From contig NW_025335268.1 of NCBI RefSeq assembly GCF_004798865.1, forward strand, positions 95,033,136-95,097,135: DNA of 64,000 nt, given 5' to 3'. A program made the translations under genes and the position numbers. How positions within the stretch are numbered: the first letter of the stretch is position 1; each line of letters begins with the position of its first letter. The DNA is from Varanus komodoensis. Its lineage: Eukaryota > Chordata > Lepidosauria > Squamata > Varanidae. Below the pieces are notes generated by a model that saw only the letters and a program-made list of their open reading frames with translations, was not told where the DNA came from and ran no database searches. Shown here in pieces: positions 12,897 to 23,586 of this stretch.

Positions 12897-12909
12897 GGGG
12901 GGGGGGGGG
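12897..12909. repeat. Poly-G run
   Basis: Thirteen consecutive G residues. It is G-quadruplex-prone and a likely site of assembly length error. Confidence 0.85.
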
Positions 12910-13459
12910 AGGCGCTCAGAGCAACAAAGGGTCAGTGTGGCTGGGTGACAGTGATAACAAATGAGGTGCTAATGGGTGAGGAGGATCAGCAGAGCACTTA
13001 GTCCAAAAGGAGTTGGCATGAAATAGGCAGCTGTACTTGGCAGTGGGTCCAGGAGGTTTAGATTTGTGTGCTTGCTTGTGTATGTTTTGTATGCAGAAAA
13101 GTTTCAAGTATCTTCCTATCCATGTTCAAATTAATTTTCTGAATGAATGGCCAGCCAGTTGGCAAATCAGGAGGATGGGAAATGCCTGCAATACCCAGTC
13201 TGTCCCGTGCGTGGTATGATCTGTATGGTAACAGGGCAACACACAGGGTGCTGAACATGGACGGGCGTGACGTAGAGTAAGACACATTTAGGCTGCATTC
13301 CTATACACAGGCCTGGTTTGCAGGATTCCCATCACCTCCCGCTGCTTATGTATACCATGCTGGACTGTGGTGATGTGCAAACTGCGTCCTGAACTCCGTG
13401 GGGTTTAACTCTCAGGACACACACACAGAATTGCACTATCTTTCCGGAAGCCCAGCCCT

Positions 13460-13590
13460 CGGTCAGCGTAACCCCTCTCACACGGTTGTAAGGATAAAGT
13501 AGGGTAACTGTACGTGTCCACTGCCCTGAGCTACTTGAAGGAAGAACAGGATATATGAAATAAATATGATAAATACACTCCTAGCATTAC
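13460..13590 (+). mobile_element. L2-type 3' end (LINE or SINE tail)
   Basis: The sequence follows the canonical L2 tail order: 'cccctctcacacggttgtaa', 'ggataaagtagggtaactgt', 'ccactgccctgagctacttg', then 'acaggatatatgaaataaat'. No upstream coding part was seen, so the fragment is either a strongly 5'-truncated LINE or the L2-like tail of a SINE. Confidence 0.65.
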
Positions 13591-13648
13591 TCTCATCCAG
13601 CTCCTGGGGGTTTGATAACTGACCATTAATAAGGTAGCATTTCTTTAT

Positions 13649-13664
13649 CCCCCCCCCCCCCCCC
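13649..13664. repeat. Poly-C run
   Basis: Sixteen consecutive C residues. Confidence 0.9.
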
Positions 13665-16200
13665 GTTACATAGAAAGAAAGCAGGCATTTTCCCATTTCT
13701 CTCTCACTTCTTCTCCTTCTTATATCGATGCAAATGACCCACCATCAATTATTTCCCAGCATCTCAAATAAATAAACAAACAAACATCTTGGTAAATAGA
13801 GCTGGCACACTATCCTCACACACTGCAGAGAGTTCCATCCAGCTGGTCAATGTTATTTTGTCAAAAGGTCCACAGAAAATAATCCTTTTGAAGGTTTAGA
13901 TGCTATTAGCAGAATTAAAAAGACCATCCTCCTAATGTGGTTTAGTTCAATCCATATAATAAAAATAAGTCAAAGCAATTAACAAAAGTAAATAAAATTA
14001 CCAGTGATTTACCAAGCAAATCAATCTCGGATAATTAGATTTGTGGGAAATGGAGAAGTAAAGGATATTACTCTGTGCTTTAAGTGGGGATTATGGGGAG
14101 TGGCTGCTGGGTATGCAGGTTTCACAGAAGACTGCCTGCTCTTTCGCCATGCGGTTTCGGTGCATTGGCAGGGCACACTTGTCCCAGTTACTTTCTGCAG
14201 CCCAGTTTCTCTTTGTTGGATCTACTTCTGAGGAGCAAAGCCTGTAGCCTCTTTGTTCCTTAGTAACACCTCCTACCTTGGTTGCTGTTGCTAGTTTCTC
14301 TCCTCTCTTTCTCCGTGGCCTGCTCCTGTTTTCCTTTTCCATGCTCTTGATGCTGTCTGCATTTCTGAATGTAGGATTCCATTTTCAGTTATGCCTGGCC
14401 ATGTTAGTGATGGGTCACAAGAGTTACGCTAGCAGGCAAATTCCTATGAATTGTGCATGCCATTGCTCAAGGGTATTTGCTCATGTCTGGGCTCCTGGGT
14501 AATGAATGGCAGCCACTTTGAGTCCCAGAAATCGAGAAGTGGCTGCAGCTGCAAAGTCTGTACAAATATTTAGCAAGGAACAGGTTGAGTGTTGTGCTAA
14601 TATTAATGCTGCTATTGTTGTGGGCATCATATTTGTTCTTAATGTAGCTAAATAATTTTAATGAAGTATTGTTTAGGGGGAACATTAAATACCATCAGGT
14701 TTTGATCACATGCTCTTAGAAACATTCCACTAACAATTTTTGCTGGGTAGCCTCTGGATCAAAATTTGCCTGCTGGTGGGTGTACAATCAGTCCTTGCAC
14801 TGGCAGGTGCCAAACGTCCACCAGAACATGCTGGCATTGGCACCACTGTGACCAGAAAGAGGAAAACTGGGGGGAGTACAGCTATGGCAAGGAATGTGGA
14901 CAAGTTAGTTAGAATTCTGTGCTCACAAGGGGCAGTCCTGTCCCCAGTGGCCAGGCAACATTATCCCTACAAAGGAGGGAAGTTAAAAAATGACTGCTGA
15001 AGTCAGCATGGAGCCCAGAATTACAGTTCCCATCTTCCCTTTCCTGTCTCCACACTCCCCTGTTGGAGTGGGGGAGAGGATCCCATTAACCCTGCAGGCA
15101 TAATGATATAGCACCAGGAGCGCAAAGTGCCAGAAGGGAATGTGGCTCACACATGAAAGCGCACAGCTGCCACGAGGGTATCTTGCTCTGCTCCTGCGGC
15201 TATAAACCTATTTCCAAAGAAGGGGCAACTTTAGAAAATTGCACTTTGCATAGGCTAAGAGCAAATATAGAAAGGGCAGGGGAAGTGTCTTCTCACTCCA
15301 GAATGTGCACTCTTCAAAAAACCCTGTGCTTGCTTTTCCAGTGTCTCACTTCTCACGATGGTTGACTGATGCAAGGTTTTTACCCACTTGTGTCCTCACA
15401 GAATATCCACAGATGCTTTCATAACGGGACACACCAGTAGGAAACATGGAACTGGATCTCTGTTCCAACAGTTCAGCAAGGCTGAGGGGCTGCCTTTAGC
15501 CTTGCCAGTGGAGCGCTAGCAAGGGAAATCGGGAGGACCCAGCAGCTCAGTATCCTGCTGCCTTCCCTGCCTCTCCTGGATGTGGACCACTGCAGCTGGC
15601 TGAATTAGGAAGGGAAGGGTGGATCATAAGGGATCCTAGGAATATAAGTAGGAGACCACAGCAAGCGTCCTATTGGCTTTGTGTTGCAAAGTAGAGTGCT
15701 GGAGACTAGCAAAAGGAAAGGCATCCTGGGATAAGAATGGGTCAGAGGAGACTGAGTCTCCTTGGTGAGGAGACTGATCCATGTGTCAGTCATGCATTCT
15801 TGAAGGCTGAGGGCATCTTTCCTTCCTTTTTTCTGTAAGGCTGTAGCCAGAAATTGAATCCAGGTTTTCATGTTCGCCAAGTTATTGACATTGCCTGTGG
15901 GGAATCACTGGTGCCCCCGTAGGGCTTAAACCCTTATTCTGGGTATCTTTTACAACAGCTGCAACACACGCATGCTTCCCAATGTAGCAAACAACCCAGA
16001 AAGCTTTGGCGATTGTGCGGAATAGAAATAAGATCAGCTACTCCTACTCCAACTGGCTATAAAAGGGTGTTGCCATTTTTCCTGGGAATATTGTAGTGCA
16101 TTGTGCGCAAGGAATAAGTATATCTTCCGGGTAGAGTGAAACCATAATGACATTCCAACTGTGGACTGGTTCCTTCCATGCACGGTTTATAATGCGGGGT
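13665..16200. other. Unique non-coding DNA, nothing recognised
   Basis: Only short unsupported open frames and a small AAAC/AAAT-rich patch near 13765-13785. Confidence 0.5.
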
Positions 16201-16204
16201 CCCC

Positions 16205-16395
16205 ACTGGCTAGCAGCATGATGCCATGGGAGTTCTGAGTCAGACCACTGGTCCATTTAGTTCAGCACAGTCTACATGGGCAGGCAACTGCTCTCCAGGG
16301 TTGCAGGTAAAAGACCTTGGCAGGCCATCCTGGATGTGCTGGGGGTTAACCTGAGGCTTTCCGCATGCAAGGGGTGTTCCCCTAGAGGCTGCCAG
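16205..16395 (-). repeat. tRNA-headed reptile SINE, reverse orientation
   Basis: Plus-strand phrases run in the order of a common squamate SINE read backwards: 'cagaccactggtccatttag', 'agttcagcacagtctacatg', 'aactgctctccagggttgca', then the reversed tRNA-like head with 'ggttaacctgaggctttccg' and 'catgcaagggg'. The copy is diverged and its head end is vague. Two forward copies of the same kind occur near 48.5 and 55.1 kb. Confidence 0.6.
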
Positions 16396-17454
16396 GATGC
16401 AGTGGGAGTGACCTCTGGTGTTGTGTTTGCTTCTTCACGGTATTGCTGTGCTGTTGTCTTCGCTGCTGGTAGGCATGCCTTGAATCATGAATTCATAAGG
16501 CCAGTGTTAATTCTGATCCAGGGGCTGCCCACCACAAATGATGAGTCCATCACCTGAAAAGGGTATCTTATTCCTGAACTAATTGTAAATGGCAGGGTGT
16601 GTGTACATGTTCACATGCATGCACAGACATATAGCCTGGCACTAACAGCATCAGCCACATCTGTTTGGAGGAAGAGGTTTCATTTCTCTTGTCTGTTAAG
16701 CAAATTACAATTCCACGCTTATCTGCTCTTATGCACCTAGGCTGAGCCGGCTGTGGTTAACACCCCCATGCCTTGCCTAAAGTCTGCTAGAGTGCTTGAG
16801 CAATTAAACAGTCTTTGGATTAGCATGTCTCACTGACTGCCTCTCCCTCTTCCCTCCAGTCCCTTAGAGGCTTCAATCTCATTTTACGCACATGTTTTTC
16901 TTAAAGACAAGAAAAGCTGGATTAATTTTTACGGTGCCCATGGGAGCCATTTGTAACTAAAGATGTCTCACTGTCTGTATGCTGGGTGGTAGGGAGCAGA
17001 GATTGAAACGACTTGCAAAATATTGCTTGGAGTCTGCAACCACCCAGCCCTTTTAGCATCTGAATGTGTGTTTCGTCAGGAAGAAAGGCAAGTCAGACCC
17101 ATGCTTGTTTTTGGTTTATGTTTACAAGAAGTAACAAGGCTCAAACCTGACATACTGACAATTTCCCCCCTAAATCTTGATTTTCAGTCCTATTCAAACA
17201 CTTAACCATATCAAAGAATATCAGTCTGTCTTCGCCCCTCAGTTTTTGTATACAAGGATGTTGTCTCTTTCCTGTTTTAATGTAGTAGCTAGATAGAGTG
17301 CAAGGTTTTAGGACATAGCAAACAGATTCTGATTACCAGCTACTGGGGAAGAGTGAAGGACAAATACAAGGAGCTTTGTTGCTAATGATGCTACTAACTC
17401 GAACTCAAAAGGAAATCTGAGGGCCAACATAGGGTTAGGGTTTCAGAGGTGAAA
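16396..17454. other. Unique DNA, possible conserved patch
   Basis: No gene. The piece at about 16780-16990 is repeat-free, with TTAATTTTTA- and AATTAAA-type cores, and might be a conserved non-coding element. That is a visual impression only. Confidence 0.4.
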
Positions 17455-18489
17455 GTAAAGTCCAATGCTGCACAAAACATACTATTGGATCATGGAAGTG
17501 TGAGAGGCACGAATCAAGACAAACTGGAAATCATAAAGCAAGAAATGTAAAGAATGAACAGTGTAGTACTTTGTATGAGTGAACTAAAGGGGACATTTAC
17601 AATCAGATGACCAGAAAGTGTTTACTTTGGAAATGACAAACTGAGAAGAAATGAAGTAGCTCTAATACTGAGGCAGGATGTAGGACAGGCAGTAAGAGGC
17701 TATAACAGCAAATCCAATCAAATAATATCCATCAGAATTAGTGGAAAACCTGTCAACATAACCACCATTCAAGTCTCAACCAATGCTGAAGAAGCAGAAA
17801 TAAAAAACTTTTATGCAAATGCTCAAGAGTGAATTGGTAACACACCAAAACAAGACATCTTGCTAATCCTAGGTGACTGGAATGCAAAACTAGGGATCAA
17901 AGCAGAATCAAATGTTGTAGGAAAATTTTGCCTAGGGCTAAAAATTGAAGCAGGAGAATGACTCATAGAATTTTGTTAAGCCAACAATCTGTTCATTGCA
18001 AATACACTCTTCAAGCAAGCACCCAGACAATTGTGCATAATCACCAGATGGCTAATACAGATATCAAATAGATTGTGTAATTGGAAGCAGAAGGTGGAGA
18101 ATCGGTATTCTTTTTGCCAAAACAAGATCAGGAACAGACTGTGGTAGTGACCATCAGCTCTTAATTTAAAAAAACAGAGCCAAGCAAAAAAGATCAACAA
18201 CAAAAACATGTTAACTTAAGTAATACCCCTGAGGAATTTAAAATCCACAGAAAGAACAGATTTACAAGGTTCAGCTTAATTGTCTGTGGATGAGAAGAAC
18301 TGTGGACTAAAACCAGAGACATTATTAGTAAAGTATGCCAAAAGGCAATTACTGTAGCACCAAGAAAGAAAAAGCCTATAAGAAAAAGAAGAAACACTCA
18401 AAGAGGTGAGAAGCAAAAGGTAACAGAAATTGGGTCAGAATCCTGAATGCAACTTTTCAGCATTGATCCCACAGAGACAAAAAGATATA
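17455..18489 (+). mobile_element. BovB/RTE LINE, endonuclease part
   Basis: This is the left part of a LINE split by a MITE. The conceptual reading contains TNQDKLEIIKQEM near the start of the endonuclease, then PVNITTIQVS, the catalytic-type motif LGDWNAKLG at about 17870-17895, and ANNLFIANTLFKQAPRQL, which matches the RTE endonuclease core. Several in-frame stops and frame changes show the copy has long been dead. Just before the MITE the reading is SALIPQRQKDI, and it resumes on the other side with YKYKCKE, as expected for the RTE linker between endonuclease and reverse transcriptase. Confidence 0.85.
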
Positions 18490-18800
18490 CAGTCGTCCCC
18501 CAAAATTCACGGGAGTAGCATTCCTAGAGCACCCGCAAATTGTGAAAAACCGCAAATTTGGTGCCGGCAATGGGCACCGACTGCCAAAGTGGTGCGGGTG
18601 GGGGGCATGGGACGGGCTGGGGGGGCATGCATGTGGCGAGGCAGGGACGGGTGGGCACATGCAGAGATCGTTTTCTCCGAGCGAGTTGGTTTGGACCCAC
18701 TCGGAGAAAACAATCTCCTTGCGAGCAAGCCACCGCATGGAAAATTCCACAAAAGACTGAGGCTGCGAATGCTGAACCGCGACTTCACAGGGGTATACTG
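18490..18800. mobile_element. Tigger-like MITE inserted in the BovB LINE
   Basis: The 311-bp element begins CAGTCGTCCCCC and ends GGGGTATACTG, whose reverse complement begins CAGTATACCCC. It is flanked on both sides by TA (18488-18489 and 18801-18802), the target duplication of the Tc1/mariner/pogo superfamily. The inner arms are related, with 'aattgtgaaaaaccgcaaat' on the left and 'gctgaaccgcgacttcacag' on the right. A central hairpin pairs 'ttttctccgag' with 'ctcggagaaaa' (about 18669-18711). It is GC-rich inside and has no transposase, so it is non-autonomous. It happens to be open in one plus-strand frame, which produces a spurious 301-codon chimeric frame across the junction. Confidence 0.8.
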
Positions 18801-20508
18801 TATTACAAATATAAGTGCAAAGAAAGAGAGAACAACAAAAGGGGAAAAGAGACTTCTTCCAGAAGATTCAAGAAACCAAGCAGAAATTCAAACCTTGATT
18901 AGGAAAGCTAAAAGACAAACAAAGGAATACACTATCAGACTAGGAGGGAGAAAAAAGAAAAGATGGGAACAATCTATTGAAGAATTATCCGGAGAAGATG
19001 AAAGAATGACAGACTTCTTTGAAGTGGAATCCCATGAAGAAGAGCCTGCAATATTAGAAAGCGAAGTGAAAGCTGCTCTGAAAGCAATTGCAAGGAATAA
19101 ATCATGTGGAGTAGACAGAATACTAGCAGAACTATTCCAAGCTACAGAAAATGAATCAGTCCAAATCCTATCAAAATATGTCAACAACTATGGAAAACAA
19201 AACAATGGCTCACAGACGGGAAATGTTCAATATATATTTCAATATTTCAAGAAGAGAGAGACAAGAGAGTGCATGAACCATAGAACCATTTCATTAATCT
19301 CCTTTGCAAGCAAAATAATGCTCAGAATGTTGTAGAATGCTACCCAATACAGAGCAAGAAATGCCAGATGTCCTATCTGAATTCCAAAAAGGAAGAAGCA
19401 CTCAAGATCATATTGCAAATATATGTTGGCTACTGGAGCACACCAAAGAATTTCACATCAGTCTGTGCTTTATAGACCACAGCAAAGCCTTTGACTGTGT
19501 AGATCACAAGAAGCTGTGGATGGTCCTGAAACAAAAGGCTATGGCTTTGCATCTGATTCTCCTGATGGACAATGTGTATCACAGACAAGAAGCTGCAGTT
19601 AGGACAGAATATGGAGAAGCTGAATTATTTCCCATAGGCAAGGGTGTCAGACAAGGATGTATTTTATTGCCCTATCTGTTCAATCTGTATGGAGAACATG
19701 TCAGAAGGAAAGCTGGATTAGAATCAGAGGAATGAGTGAAAATTAGTGGAAGAAACATCACTAATTTAAAATCTGCAGATGGAACTATTCCACTGGCAGA
19801 AAGCAGCAATGACTTGAAAGTACTCCTGATAAAAGTGAAAGAAGAAAGCACAAAAGCAGGACAAGAACTGAATATTGAGAAAATAAAAATCAAGTGCACT
19901 GAAGAATTACAAAATGTTACTGTTAACAATGTGAAAGATCCCGACTCAATTCAAAGAGAAACTGCAGCCAGGAAATTAGAAGACTGAAATTTGTAAGGGC
20001 AGCAAGGAAACTAGAAAAGATAATCAAGTGTAAGGACATTTCACTAGAGACCAAGGCCAAGATCATCCAAACCATTGTATTCCCAAACACAATGTATGGG
20101 TTTGGAAACTAGGTGGTGAAGAAAGTTGACAGGAAGAAAATGGATGCATTCAAAACATGGTGCTGCAGGACAGCTTTGCCAATATCCTGGCCTGACAGAA
20201 AGAAGGACAAGTGGGCCCTAGATCAGATCAATTCAGAGCTTTCCATAGAAGCAAAAATGACAAAACTGAGGCGGTTATACTTTGCACACATCATGAGAAG
20301 GCAGGACTCCCTGGAGAAGACAATAATGTTAGGGAAAGCTGAAGGCAGATGATGGAAGGGAAGATCAGATATGAGACGGATTGAATCTGTGAAGGAAGCC
20401 ACAGCCCTGGGAGAGCTGAATGGACAGGGCATTTTGGAGGGATTTCATTCACATTCATAGGGTTGCCATAAGTCAGAGATGATTTGATGGCACATAAGCA
20501 CAACAAAG
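18801..20508 (+). mobile_element. BovB/RTE LINE, reverse transcriptase to 3' end
   Basis: The right part of the split LINE carries the reverse transcriptase. In order it reads SEVKAALKAIARNKSCGVD, MNHRTISLISFASKIMLRML, MPDVLSEFQKGRSTQDHIA, FIDHSKAFDCVDHKKLW, and IGKGVRQGCILLPYLFNLY at about 19636-19692. The catalytic YADD box is degraded to SADG (near 19770), so the enzyme could not work even without the frame breaks. The C-terminal region has RKKMDAFKTWCCRTALPISW and FAHIMRRQDSLEKTIMLG. The 3' end, 'gttgccataagtcagagatg' then 'ggcacataagcacaacaaag', is the typical BovB terminus. About 3 kb of LINE remain in total. Confidence 0.88.
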
Positions 20509-20741
20509 CCAGTGTTTTGTTTGGTTTGAAAAGTGGGCCTCATGGGTGCACACCTATGAAAAGGTTTTGTCTTAGCTGATTAGTTATATAATTTTGTGTT
20601 CGTTATTCTGTAAGCAGGATCTCAGATTGTCTTCTTGACTTCTCATCTGGAAAAGTTGCATGGATTTTCCACATGTTTGCACTACCATGAATGCTCCAGT
20701 AAGTCACCCTATGAGCATCAAGAATTTCATCAAGATGGATA
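20509..20741. other. Spacer between BovB and Sauria SINE
   Basis: Short unique stretch. The 12-bp target duplication of the following SINE, 'tcaagatggata', occupies its last bases (20730-20741). Confidence 0.6.
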
Positions 20742-21058
20742 AGGTAAAGGTAAAGGTTCCCCCTTGACATTAAGTCCAGTCATGCCTGGCACTAGGAGGC
20801 GGTGCTCATCTCTGTTTCCTAGCCGAGGGAGCCAGCGTTTGTCCACAGACAGTCTCCGTGGTCATGTGGCCGGCATGACTAAACTCACGGAACGCTGTTA
20901 CCTGCCCACTGAAGTGGTACCACTTTATCTACTTGCATTTGCATGCTTTCGAACTGCAAGGTTGGCAGGAGCTGGGATGGAGCAATGGGAACCAGTGACC
21001 TTTCGATCTACCAGCACAGCAGCACAGCGGTTTAAACCACTGCGCCACCTGCAGTCCC
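20742..21058 (-). repeat. Sauria-type SINE with 12-bp target duplication
   Basis: The plus strand shows the element backwards. It begins with 'aggtaaaggtaaaggttccc', the reversed simple-repeat end, then 'acattaagtccagtcatgcc', 'aggcggtgctcatctctgtt', 'gtggccggcatgactaaact', 'ctttcgaactgcaaggttgg', and the reversed tRNA-like head 'gacctttcgatctaccagca' to 'aaaccactgcgccacct'. It is flanked by 'tcaagatggata' at 20730-20741 and 21059-21070, a perfect 12-bp duplication typical of LINE-driven insertion. Sauria SINEs are known from squamates and have a 3' end resembling BovB. The clean duplication and nearly complete length suggest this copy is younger than the BovB fragment beside it. Confidence 0.88.
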
Positions 21059-21070
21059 TCAAGATGGATA

Positions 21071-21750
21071 GACAATACAAAATTCTGGATAGGCAATACA
21101 AAATTCACCCCATAGCTGCTATTTGACAGAGGACAGAAGCTGCCCTTGGGATATCTAGCTTCTCTGCCACATCTTGGAGTACTCCTGCTGAAGAGGCATG
21201 TTTAGGAGACAGGGGCCCATTGCCTACCTTCACTGGCATAGTGGTGGTACTCCAGCAAATGCTCACAGAAAGCAGCAGGGAAGGCTGGAGAGAAATTTGA
21301 GATGAGAAACCGCTACAGATATCAGAATGTCTGCTGCTAAACAACCCAAGTTTTCTAGGGTGGAGATTATCCATGGGGGCATGTTAAAAAACAACAAGAA
21401 CAACAACATTCTGGCATAGGAAGCCGTCCTTAATACTTTGTATGAGAGGCAAACTGTCATAGGAGCCGGTGACATTATTTTTAAGAGGATTCTAAGGCAA
21501 GTCCTCATCTTAGCACACTGAGCTGGGTTTAGTTGTAGGATTAGTATTCTAAGGACCTTTCCAAATAATAGGAGAAGGCATGCCCTGCTGGCATTTTAAT
21601 CTTTGCAGGAAAGACATGCACGTCTTTTCACAGACAACAGTGCAATAACCCATCCAGATACATGCAGGAAAACCTTACTGCTGCCTATTTGTCATCATAG
21701 CCCCTGCTTTTAACCAGATTTGTGCTCCCATTCAAGGAGAATATGCTTCA
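21071..21750. other. Unique DNA with a small local duplication
   Basis: The phrase 'caatacaaaattc' occurs twice at about 21070-21106, an imperfect tandem of roughly 20 bp. Otherwise nothing recognised. Confidence 0.5.
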
Positions 21751-21830
21751 GCCTTCTCCAAACTGGCTGCACCCTCCAGTTATTGAACTGAATTCCCATC
21801 ATCCCCGGCTAGCATGGTCACGAGCCAATG
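21750..21830 (+). mobile_element. hAT-type MITE, left half
   Basis: It contains 'cagccttctccaaactggct', 'gcaccctccagttatt' and 'gaattcccatcatccccggc', the left arm of the common reptile palindromic MITE. The matching right arm is missing or too diverged to see. Confidence 0.6.
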
Positions 21831-21905
21831 TATCTGTGTGAACAGAATGCTAAACCGGATGGGCCTTTGGCCTGATTCAGCATGGTGCTTCTTATTTTCT
21901 TAACT
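21831..21905 (+). repeat. SINE 3' end fragment
   Basis: The phrases 'tgtgtgaacagaatgctaaa' and 'gatgggcctttggcctgatt' then 'cagcatggtgcttcttattt' form the 3' end of a widespread reptile SINE. A similar end occurs near 51.7 kb. Confidence 0.6.
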
Positions 21906-22094
21906 GAATGCTGAGAGCTGCTTCACACACAATATGTTGTTTTCCTCCACATGAATAGTCCCAACTGTCTTTGGGCACATGTTTGTGTGGACAAATGCCA
22001 TATGCGTGCCACGTTATCAAGGATATGACTTACAGCAATTCATCTGATTGCAGGAGAGGAAAGTGCTGCTACTGTGGACATAATGTGGGGCGAG

Positions 22095-22445
22095 TATCCT
22101 CGTGGTCGGTCCAGGAGGTGCAGCTGGTGCAGCATGAGGCAGCCGGGATGCTGAGCGGAGAGCTTGGCTGCGAATATATTACCCCAGTGCTGAAGCAACC
22201 ACACTGGCTATCTGTTAGCTACCAAGTAAACTGCAAAGTCTTGCTGTTGGCATGTTCAACATTTTGGGACTAGGTTAGCTGGCAGGTCACTTTCCCCAGT
22301 ATGGACCACTGTGATCGCGAAGATCATTCGATAAGGCCTTGCTGATTGTATCATGACCTACAGGTTGCGGCCTTCCAGGAAATGGCCCTTCTGCACCCAC
22401 CTTATGGAAAGACCTTCTTTCTGATATATGGGGAGTAATGCCAAT
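22095..22445 (+). mobile_element. L2/CR1-group LINE, ORF2 C-terminal fragment
   Basis: The plus frame reads VQLVQHEAAGML and YITPVLKQPHWLSVSYQV, matching the 'LVQ..AARLL ... ITPVLK.LHWLPV.YR..FK' signature of L2/CR1-group ORF2. A later segment from about 22290 keeps a weaker match in other frames. It is dead by frame loss. A degraded 3' tail may follow at 22560-22645, where 'cctaccttacagggctgttt' and 'ggcaggatataaaa' appear. Confidence 0.7.
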
Positions 22446-22960
22446 TAAAGATCACTTTCCTTACACAAAATGCGTGCATTTCTGAGGGGTTTTTTGTTAT
22501 TTGGTGCTAGTGTTTTAGTAGCATTTTATAAGCATGTATATAACCCTATAATATACATTAAATAATACGCATGTATATAACCCTGACCTACCTTACAGGG
22601 CTGTTTTGTTGTGAGTATAAGAAAAAAAGGCAGGATATAAAAGCAGTGTAATTTTATTGTGGTTGTTTTGGAAATTCTGTATTGTAGTGTCTATCATAAT
22701 GTGTTTTTCAGTACATTCAGACTGCATCGCAATGGCCACAGGATATTTTGAAGACCCATTTTTGAGTCTGGAACATGGTTCTCACTTTGTAGCTGGGGCT
22801 CTGCACTTGGAGGTCCCCCTGCTTGCAGCTGTCATGGAAGGAACTGTCCTGCCTGTGCCTCAGAGGTCACAAGAGCTACCGCAGGGATGAGGTTTAGGGG
22901 GTGCAGAGGGAAAGAAGCGGGTGCCACCAAGCTCATAAGGAATATGGGTTGCTTTGGCTC
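22446..22960. other. LINE tail remnant and unique DNA
   Basis: The phrase 'gcatgtatataaccct' is duplicated at about 22532 and 22569, with an L2-like tail to about 22645. The rest is unassigned. Confidence 0.4.
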
Positions 22961-23039
22961 CAGGTTTGCCTGGTAAGCAAGATCTAGACGGTGGTGCCAG
23001 GAGACCTCTGTTCTAACCCTCATTAAGGTATCTCAAGTC

Positions 23040-23586
23040 TCCATCTTGTTCCTCATGCTTTTTGGACACCTGTGTGAAACCACTGGGCAAAATCATCCAC
23101 ATATTTGAACTGGGATGCCATCAGTATGTGGGTGATAAGCAATTCTACCCCTTTTCCACTTTCTAGTTGTGAGGTAGAAACCTTGTACAGGTATCTAGGA
23201 ATAGCTTTGGGGCAGAAGAAGGTGTACAAACTTAATCTAGACAAGGCTCTACTGTTGTGTATTAGAAAATCTACTAATCAGGTTGGTAGAATATAGCTGA
23301 TCCTGGTCATGCTTGCATTCCTTCAGTTTGGGAGAACTCAGCACTCTCTGTGGAGTATAGGTTATATCCAGGCTGGATTACTGAGATGCGCTGTCTCAGA
23401 TGTGCTGCAAGGGGCTGTCCTTACAGGTGGCACTAAAATTTCATTTGGTGCAGCAGTGAGAACTAGGCATGCTTAGCACATGGGATGTATTCTGCATCAG
23501 TCGCATTGGCTTCTGATTAGTTACTAAGTCCCTTCCATCTGCAGCAGCTTTTCACTAAAGCATCGTAGGGGCCTATCTATCTAGTC
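23040..23586 (+). mobile_element. L2/CR1-group LINE, part left of the hAT insertion
   Basis: Weak reverse-transcriptase similarity runs through 23040-23300, for example a GCHQY-type stretch followed by 'gtgggtgataagcaattcta', which resembles the degraded YADDTQLY box. Near 23360-23420 the usual 'DYCNA' region can be guessed in 'ctggattactgagatgcgct'. The frame is heavily broken. The LINE is cut at 23586 by the hAT element and resumes after 24754. Confidence 0.55.

Larger units (their letters stand above)
11931..13455. other. Unique non-coding DNA with simple repeats
   Basis: No gene seen. It contains a GT run with adjoining G run at 12650-12674 and a pure G run at 12897-12909. A short phrase near 13285-13310 resembles a reptile dispersed repeat. 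Confidence 0.5.

Noticed and set aside
18430-19335. 301-codon open frame
   Set aside because: It reads LINE, then MITE, then LINE. The middle is transposon end sequence, and the outer parts are the RTE linker and reverse transcriptase start of a dead copy.
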